A DNA stretch of 64,000 nt from Propionispira arboris (GTDB lineage: Bacteria; Bacillota; Negativicutes; Selenomonadales; Selenomonadaceae), in assembly GCF_900109225.1 (NCBI RefSeq), contig NZ_FNZK01000006.1:62001-126000 (forward strand), given 5' to 3'. A program made the translations under genes and the position numbers. This document shows positions 59,097 to 64,000 of this stretch, piece by piece. The notes under the pieces are model-generated. The model was given only the letters and a program-made list of their open reading frames with translations. It was not told the DNA's origin and did not search any database. Within the stretch, counting starts at the first letter, position 1. Each line of letters opens with the position of its first letter.

Positions 59097-59950
59097 TTCC
59101 GCCTCCTTATTGCCGCCAAAATGCTATCGACCCCAGCACTAAGTGTAAGTGGTGTTGTATCGACTGCCAAACCTTTTTGTTTTAGCTGCTCTAAAAGAGC
59201 TGTCATATGCGGTACGGCTAAGCCAGCTTCTGTTATTTTTTCGATTTGAGAAAAAGCTTGCTTTGGTTTCGCATCAATGGTGATTTCTCCATGATTCATA
59301 ACGATAATTCGATCGGCCAGAGCAGCCACATCATCCATATTATGTGATACAAGTACAATCGCTATCTTTTCTTTTTTATGAATTTGCTGTATTTTTTTAA
59401 ATAAATCTTTTCTGCCAACGGGGTCCAGTCCGGCTGTTGGCTCATCCAAAATAAGATATTGTGGATTTAAGGCAATGACCCCCGCAATGGCAACACGCCG
59501 CATCTGCCCACCACTTAATTGAAAGGGAGAACGATCTTTATATTCAGCAAAATCTAAATTAACAAACTCCATAGCTTTTTTTACATGATTTTCAACCAGC
59601 TCTTCTGAAAGCCCCATATTATGTGGTCCAAATGCAATGTCTTCATAAACCGTTTCTTCAAACAACTGATGTTCAGGATATTGAAAAACCATACCAACTT
59701 TTCGACGGGCTGTTTTTGCCGCTTCGTTTTTTGTATTAATATCATTCCCATCCACCAGTACAGACCCAATAGTTGGCGTAAGCAGTGCATTAAGATGTTG
59801 CACCAGCGTAGATTTACCAGAGCCAGTATGTCCGATAATAGCGACAAATTCACCCTGTTCAATGGTTAGATCTATATTTTTCAAGGCAACTCTTTCAAAA
59901 GGAGTTTTTGCCATATATGTATATGTTATATTCTTCACTTCAATTGACAT
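59093..59950 (-). CDS. ecfA2: ECF transporter ATP-binding protein A2
   Basis: The better start is ATG 59950 (MSIEVKNITYTYM), giving 285 residues. ABC ATPase with Walker A GHTGSGKST, Q-loop FQYPEHQLFEETV, signature LSGGQMRRVAIAG, Walker B YLILDEPTAGLD and the H-loop LVSHNMDDV. Energises the ECF transporter with EcfA1. It overlaps ecfA1 by 16 bases and ecfT by a few, all translated as one block. Confidence 0.96.
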   Translation of the reverse strand: MSIEVKNITYTYMAKTPFERVALKNIDLTIEQGEFVAIIGHTGSGKSTLVQHLNALLTPTIGSVLVDGNDINTKNEAAKTARRKVGMVFQYPEHQLFEETVYEDIAFGPHNMGLSEELVENHVKKAMEFVNLDFAEYKDRSPFQLSGGQMRRVAIAGVIALNPQYLILDEPTAGLDPVGRKDLFKKIQQIHKKEKIAIVLVSHNMDDVAALADRIIVMNHGEITIDAKPKQAFSQIEKITEAGLAVPHMTALLEQLKQKGLAVDTTPLTLSAGVDSILAAIRRRK

Positions 59951-60771
59951 AAACACACCGCCAGTTCTTCATTGGTAATAATATAAGGAGGTAACGAAAT
60001 TCCCCGTTCACGAAGCTTTGCAGCGACCTCTGTAGCCAGTGGAACCTCAAGACCTAACTTTTTCAATTTTTCTACCTGCGTGAAAATTTCTGTTGGTGTT
60101 CCTTGATCACAAATCTGTCCTTCTTTCATAACCACAACCCGATCTGCCATGACTGCTTCTTCCATAAAATGAGTGATATAGATAATCGTAATACCTGCTT
60201 CTTCATGCAGATTTTTCACAGTTGCCATAACTTCCGCACGCCCTATTGGATCAAGCATTGCTGTTGGCTCATCAAGCACCAGACAACGTGTATGCATCGC
60301 AAGTGCCCCCGCAATTGCAACGCGTTGTTTTTGTCCGCCTGATAAAAGGTGAGGGGCAAATTTTCGGTATTTTTCCATGCCAACTACTTGAAGAGCTTCT
60401 GTTACACGTTTTTTTATTTCTTCACTTGGAACCCCTAAATTTTCCGGACCAAATGCAATATCTTCTTCGACCAAAGTAGCGACAATCTGATTATCCGGAT
60501 TTTGAAAGACCATTCCTATGTGCTGCCTTATTTTCCACAAATTCGCTTCAGAGCTTGTTTCCATTCCAGCCACTCGACAAATCCCACTTGTTGGCAATAA
60601 GAGTGCATTAAAATGTTTTGCCAAGGTTGACTTACCAGATCCGTTTGTACCGATAATAGCAACAAATTCGCCCTCTTGAACCGTTAAATTAATATCATCG
60701 AGTGCTTTATATTCATGATCCATATCCTTATGATATAGATGACTTAAATGTTCTACTTGAATTAACTCCAC
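59935..60771 (-). CDS. ecfA1: ECF transporter ATP-binding protein A1
   Basis: A GTG at 60771, ten bases after AAGGAG, is a better start than the ATG at 60780, which lies next to the ribosome site. ABC ATPase with Walker A GTNGSGKST, Q-loop FQNPDNQIVATLV, signature LSGGQKQRVAIAG, Walker B CLVLDEPTAMLD and H-loop YITHFMEEA. It follows rplQ, separated by two hairpins, the standard order in Bacillota. Confidence 0.96.
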   Translation of the reverse strand: MELIQVEHLSHLYHKDMDHEYKALDDINLTVQEGEFVAIIGTNGSGKSTLAKHFNALLLPTSGICRVAGMETSSEANLWKIRQHIGMVFQNPDNQIVATLVEEDIAFGPENLGVPSEEIKKRVTEALQVVGMEKYRKFAPHLLSGGQKQRVAIAGALAMHTRCLVLDEPTAMLDPIGRAEVMATVKNLHEEAGITIIYITHFMEEAVMADRVVVMKEGQICDQGTPTEIFTQVEKLKKLGLEVPLATEVAAKLRERGISLPPYIITNEELAVCLCQLK

Positions 60772-60802
60772 TATTGTCATACTCCTTTTAAGAAAATCCG
60801 CT

Positions 60803-60838
60803 AAAATAAAGAGGTACTGCTTTAAGCAATACCTCTTT
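60803..60838 (-). terminator. Terminator between rplQ and ecfA1
   Basis: AAAGAGGTA-TGCT and AGCA-TACCTCTTT pair around a short loop, followed on the minus strand by ATTTTAG. It partly insulates the ecf genes from the ribosomal operon. Confidence 0.7.
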
Positions 60839-60868
60839 ATTATACTTGATACAATTTGTTAACGCAAT

Positions 60869-60942
60869 CGCCTTTCTTGGTAAACGAAAAGAATTTATTT
60901 TCTTTTCGCTTAACAAGAAAGGCGACCGAATGGCCGCCCTTT
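60869..60942 (-). terminator. Long hairpin pair downstream of rplQ
   Basis: CGCCTTTCTTG...CGAAAAGAA and its near-perfect inverse (60869-60893 with 60900-60924) form a long stem of about 25 bp; a second small GGCG/CGCC stem follows towards rplQ. Together with the next terminator it forms a double stop or processing site after the ribosomal operon. Confidence 0.6.
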
Positions 60943-60947
60943 GCGAA

Positions 60948-61286
60948 TTACACTAATTCAAGAATTGCCATCGGAGCAGCATCGCCGCGACGAGGACCAA
61001 GTTTGAGTACACGAGTGTAACCACCTTGGCGATCATTGTATTTAGGTGCAATTTCATCAAATAATTTTCTTACTACTTCTTCATCAATGAGACGCGCAAT
61101 AGCCTGACGGCGTGAATGTAAATCCCCGCGTTTTCCTAAAGTAATGAGTTGCTCAGCAAGTCCGCTGATTTCTTTTGCTTTAGCTTCTGTAGTTTCAATG
61201 CGTTCATATTTAAAGAAAGAAGTTAAAATGTGGCGAAACAAAGCTTTACGTGCACTAGAGTCACGTCCTAATTTTCTATAGCCCAT
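60948..61286 (-). CDS. rplQ: 50S ribosomal protein L17
   Basis: A 112-residue L17 with the family start [20 protein letters not shown], the central [25 protein letters not shown], and the closing [16 protein letters not shown]. Part of the alpha operon, 11 bp after rpoA. No unusual feature. Confidence 0.98.
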   Translation of the reverse strand: MGYRKLGRDSSARKALFRHILTSFFKYERIETTEAKAKEISGLAEQLITLGKRGDLHSRRQAIARLIDEEVVRKLFDEIAPKYNDRQGGYTRVLKLGPRRGDAAPMAILELV

Positions 61287-61297
61287 ATCTTCCTCTC

Positions 61298-62257
61298 CTA
61301 TTCTTCAATTTCAACAAGTGCCAAATCAAGCTCTTGCAATTTTTTCTTAACCTCTTCAAGGGACTTACGACCGAGATTTCTAACTTTCATCATATCATCT
61401 TCGCTTTTTTGTGCAAGATCTGAAACTGTATTAATACCAGCCCTTTTCAAGCAGTTATATGAACGAACTGATAGATCCAAGTCCTCGATAGTCATTTCTA
61501 AAACTTTAGAAACGTCACTTTCTGGAGCTTCCGTAAATGTTCCTTCAGTTTCTTCGTCTTCTTCAGGAAGGCCAGCCATATTCTGGAACAGTTTCAAATG
61601 TGCAACCAATATGCTTGCAGATTTGCTTACTGCTTCTTCCGGTCGAATAGAGCCATCGGTCCAAACTTCCAGAGTCAACTTATCGTAATCTGTAACGTTA
61701 CCTACACGAGTATCAGATACTGTATAGTTCACTCTCTGGATTGGCGAAAAAAGTGAATCGATAGGAATAATACCAATTACGTGATCTGGTCTTTTATTCT
61801 TATCGGCTGGAACATAACCACGACCGCGTTCAACAGTCAGTTCCATTTTCAGAGAACCACTTGCATCTACTGTAGCAATGTGTAATTCAGGGTTGAGGAT
61901 TTCGACATCAGCATCTGTGATAATATCAGCAGCTGTGATGTCTTTTTCACCTTCAACATCAATCCGAATTACTTTTGGTTCTTCACTATGCATTTTAAGG
62001 CAAAGCGATTTTAAGTTTAGAATGATATTCGTAACGTCATCCCGAACACCAGGAATGGTGGAAAACTCATGGAGAACCCCATCAACCCTAATGGAGGTAA
62101 TTGCAGCACCCTGTAAAGACGATAATAATATGCGACGCAGACTGTTACCAAGCGTAGTACCATAACCACGTTCTAACGGCTCACAGATAAACTTGCCATA
62201 ATGATTGTCTTCACTGATTTCCACTATCTCAATCTTCGGTTTTTCGATTTCGATCAT
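61298..62257 (-). CDS. rpoA: DNA-directed RNA polymerase subunit alpha
   Basis: The start is ATG 62257 ([11 protein letters not shown]) after GGAGGG, giving 319 residues. N-terminal dimerisation domain (about 1-230, with [19 protein letters not shown]), a short linker rich in Glu ([10 protein letters not shown]), and the C-terminal domain (about 250-315, [32 protein letters not shown]) that contacts promoter UP elements and activators. Complete. Confidence 0.98.
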   Translation of the reverse strand: MIEIEKPKIEIVEISEDNHYGKFICEPLERGYGTTLGNSLRRILLSSLQGAAITSIRVDGVLHEFSTIPGVRDDVTNIILNLKSLCLKMHSEEPKVIRIDVEGEKDITAADIITDADVEILNPELHIATVDASGSLKMELTVERGRGYVPADKNKRPDHVIGIIPIDSLFSPIQRVNYTVSDTRVGNVTDYDKLTLEVWTDGSIRPEEAVSKSASILVAHLKLFQNMAGLPEEDEETEGTFTEAPESDVSKVLEMTIEDLDLSVRSYNCLKRAGINTVSDLAQKSEDDMMKVRNLGRKSLEEVKKKLQELDLALVEIEE

Positions 62258-62328
62258 CTGGAATACCCTCCTCAATTTTGCGTAATAGAATACCTTACGC
62301 TATGTCAATATTGATACATAAAGACATA

Positions 62329-62922
62329 TTATCTGGAGTACAATTCAACAATCGCCTGTTCATCGATAGGAACATCGATTTCATCACGATTCGGAAATCT
62401 TGTAACTGTACCGCTCAAGTTTGGAGCATCTGCAGAAATCCAAGCAGGTGTGCTTAATGAATCATATGATTCTACAACACCTTTAAAGAATTCATTGCCA
62501 CGGCTAGTTTCTTTAATCGTAACAACGTCATTCACTTTAACTAAAGCAGATGGAATATCAAGACGTTTACCATTTACAGCAATATGACCATGGGAAACAA
62601 TTTGACGAGCTTGTCTGCGAGTAGCAGCAAGACCTAAACGGAAAACAACATTATCAATTCTTCTTTCCAGAAGACCTAATAAGTTTTCACCTGTAACACC
62701 TGGCATTTTTTTTGCTTTATCATAATAAGATCTAAATTGTTTTTCTAAAACACCATAGATAAATTTTGCTTTTTGTTTTTCTTTAAGCTGTGTACCATAT
62801 TCGCTTACTTTTTTATTCGTACGTCTTGGTTGACGTTTCGATTCTTTATTTAAGCCAACAACAGCTGGTTCGATACCGAGGGATCGGCATCTTTTGAGAG
62901 CCGGGACTCTATCAATTGCCAT
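62329..62922 (-). CDS. rpsD: 30S ribosomal protein S4
   Basis: A 197-residue S4 with the S4 RNA-binding domain (NVVFRLGLAATRRQARQIV, HGHIAVNGKRLDIPS). The N-terminus (MAIDRVPALKRCRSLGIEP) lacks the zinc-binding cysteine set, so this is the zinc-free form. S4 nucleates 30S assembly and often represses its operon. 71 bp separate it from rpoA. Confidence 0.98.
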   Translation of the reverse strand: MAIDRVPALKRCRSLGIEPAVVGLNKESKRQPRRTNKKVSEYGTQLKEKQKAKFIYGVLEKQFRSYYDKAKKMPGVTGENLLGLLERRIDNVVFRLGLAATRRQARQIVSHGHIAVNGKRLDIPSALVKVNDVVTIKETSRGNEFFKGVVESYDSLSTPAWISADAPNLSGTVTRFPNRDEIDVPIDEQAIVELYSR

Positions 62923-62939
62923 CTATATTTGCACCTCCA

Positions 62940-63332
62940 TTATACTCTTCTACGTTTTGGCGGACGGCATCCATTATGAGGAACTGGAGTAACATCTTTG
63001 ATTAAGTTAACTTCCAAACCTGTAGCCTGCAATGATCTTATTGCCGCTTCACGTCCGGATCCAGGACCTTTAACGAATACTTCTACTGATTTCAAACCAT
63101 GTTCCATTGCTGCTTTAGCGGCAACTTCTGCTGCCATCTGAGCTGCGAATGGAGTGCTTTTTCTAGAACCTCTAAACCCAAGTCCACCAGCACTTGACCA
63201 TGATAATGCATTACCTTGGACATCCGTAATTGTTACAATCGTATTATTGAAAGTTGAACGAATATGAGCGATACCAAATTCAATATTTTTACGAACTTTT
63301 TTCTTTGTACGCGATACTTTCTTAACTACCAA
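62940..63332 (-). CDS. rpsK: 30S ribosomal protein S11
   Basis: A 130-residue S11, TTG start at 63332 with AAAGGGGG upstream. Contains the conserved [18 protein letters not shown] start, AALGWSSAG-type segment ([20 protein letters not shown]), the middle [14 protein letters not shown] and the C-terminal [13 protein letters not shown]. It lies 13 bp after rpsM. Confidence 0.98.
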   Translation of the reverse strand: MVVKKVSRTKKKVRKNIEFGIAHIRSTFNNTIVTITDVQGNALSWSSAGGLGFRGSRKSTPFAAQMAAEVAAKAAMEHGLKSVEVFVKGPGSGREAAIRSLQATGLEVNLIKDVTPVPHNGCRPPKRRRV

Positions 63333-63345
63333 TGTTTAACCCCCT

Positions 63346-63723
63346 TTACACTATTTTCTTTTTCTTCGCTCCAACTGCTCTTTTTGGACCTTTACGTGTA
63401 CGTGCATTATTTTTCGTGTTCTGACCGCGAACTGGAAGACCCATACGATGTCTTCTTCCACGGTAACAACCGATTTCTACTAAGCGTTTAATATTTAATG
63501 ATTCTTCACGACGTAAATCGCCTTCTACTTTACATTCTTTATCAATGATTTCACGAAGTTTTGCAACTTCATCTTCTGTCAAATCACGAGTACGGGTATC
63601 GGGATTAATACCTGTAGCTGCTAAAATCTTTTTAGAAGTCGTGAGACCAATACCAAAGATATATGTTAAAGCAATTTCGATTCTCTTATCACGCGGCAAA
63701 TCTATTCCGGTAATACGTGCCAT
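63346..63723 (-). CDS. rpsM: 30S ribosomal protein S13
   Basis: A 125-residue S13: [20 protein letters not shown] at the start, the HhH-containing [16 protein letters not shown], and the basic C-terminal tail [20 protein letters not shown] that reaches the decoding centre. Located 17 bp after rpmJ. Confidence 0.98.
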   Translation of the reverse strand: MARITGIDLPRDKRIEIALTYIFGIGLTTSKKILAATGINPDTRTRDLTEDEVAKLREIIDKECKVEGDLRREESLNIKRLVEIGCYRGRRHRMGLPVRGQNTKNNARTRKGPKRAVGAKKKKIV

Positions 63724-63740
63724 ATATCAAGCACCCCCTC

Positions 63741-63854
63741 TTATCCTTGTTTTTGTTTATGTTTCGGATTTTCACAAATAACCATTACGTGACCTTTGCG
63801 CTTAATTACTTTGCATTTTTCACAAATAGCTTTAACCGATGGTTTAACTTTCAT
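63741..63854 (-). CDS. rpmJ: 50S ribosomal protein L36
   Basis: A 37-residue protein starting [20 protein letters not shown]. It keeps the zinc ligands C11, C14, C27 and H32 of the C+ form. Short genes like this are easily missed. It sits between infA and rpsM as usual. Confidence 0.95.
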   Translation of the reverse strand: MKVKPSVKAICEKCKVIKRKGHVMVICENPKHKQKQG

Positions 63855-63926
63855 TGCGCTCTGCCCCCTTCTTACAATGTCATTTTGATCGATCTGATGC
63901 CTGTTTGCATCAGACATCAATACGAA

Positions 63927-64000
63927 TTATTTGAAACGGTAGGTTATACGGCCACGAGTTAAATCGTATGGCGTAAGTTCAATTGTAACTTTATCCCCAG
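63927..64000 (-). CDS. infA: Translation initiation factor IF-1, 3' part
   Basis: Only the last 24 codons are in the window: GDKVTIELTPYDLTRGRITY followed by RFK and TAA at 63929-63927. This is the conserved C-terminus of the S1-like OB-fold of IF-1. The start lies beyond position 64000. The 72-bp gap to rpmJ holds no gene. Confidence 0.95.
   Translation of the reverse strand, partial: GDKVTIELTPYDLTRGRITYRFK

Noticed and set aside
1-64000. tRNA, rRNA, transposase or CRISPR-associated genes
   Set aside because: I looked for cloverleaf ends, DDE transposase motifs and repeat arrays and saw none that I could support.

Overview
The window joins an incomplete temperate siphovirus prophage (position 1 to about 51.9 kb) to a stretch of host chromosome (about 51.9 to 64.0 kb). 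The host part has the conserved Bacillota order infA-rpmJ-rpsM-rpsK-rpsD-rpoA-rplQ-ecfA1-ecfA2-ecfT-truA, then a 1407-residue double-ATPase acyl-CoA dehydratase activase, then rplM-rpsI, all on the minus strand. The giant activase, the AT-rich composition and the lipobox and secretion signals on some prophage proteins fit an anaerobic Bacillota, most likely one of the diderm Negativicutes. That assignment is inference; no 16S rRNA or marker with species resolution is present.

The prophage integrase ends about 75 bp from the shared bidirectional terminator downstream of rpsI, so the element sits just 3' of rpsI. The other end lies beyond position 1. Reading from the integrase leftward: tyrosine integrase (plus strand), two tandem Fic proteins, an ImmA/IrrE-type protein and a cI-type repressor (all plus strand); a divergent operator region; a Cro-like gene and a long minus-strand early operon (HTH/excisionase-like gene, LysM lipoprotein, microproteins, SMC/RecF-like ATPase, Sak4-like RecA-fold ATPase, DUF669, SF2 helicase, RepA-like primase-helicase, an iteron-like repeat cluster, RusA, HNH endonuclease, small zinc proteins, ArpU-like late regulator); an accessory zone (two-TM protein, DUF2971 protein, a decayed ParB-methyltransferase, a YcxB-like membrane protein on the plus strand); then the late module: TerS, TerL, portal, MuF-type head protein fused to a JAMM-like domain, scaffold, decoration, lambda gpE-type capsid, connectors, tail tube, tail chaperone with a -1 frameshift, tape measure with two cell-wall hydrolase domains, a moron pair with its own promoters and terminator, a tail-tip module with a DUF2163 hub and several related beta-rich structural proteins, and a fibre gene that runs off the left edge. 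No holin or free endolysin is visible; they are probably beyond position 1.

The most unusual points are: a structured RNA-like element with its own terminator between the head genes; the MuF-JAMM fusion; a degenerate Fic next to an intact Fic; a moron whose ribosome site would be sequestered in read-through mRNA but not in mRNA from its own promoter; a terminator tag shared by three independent cassettes; and an iteron-like cluster at the end of the primase gene. There are no CRISPR arrays, rRNA or tRNA genes, or insertion sequences that I can recognise.
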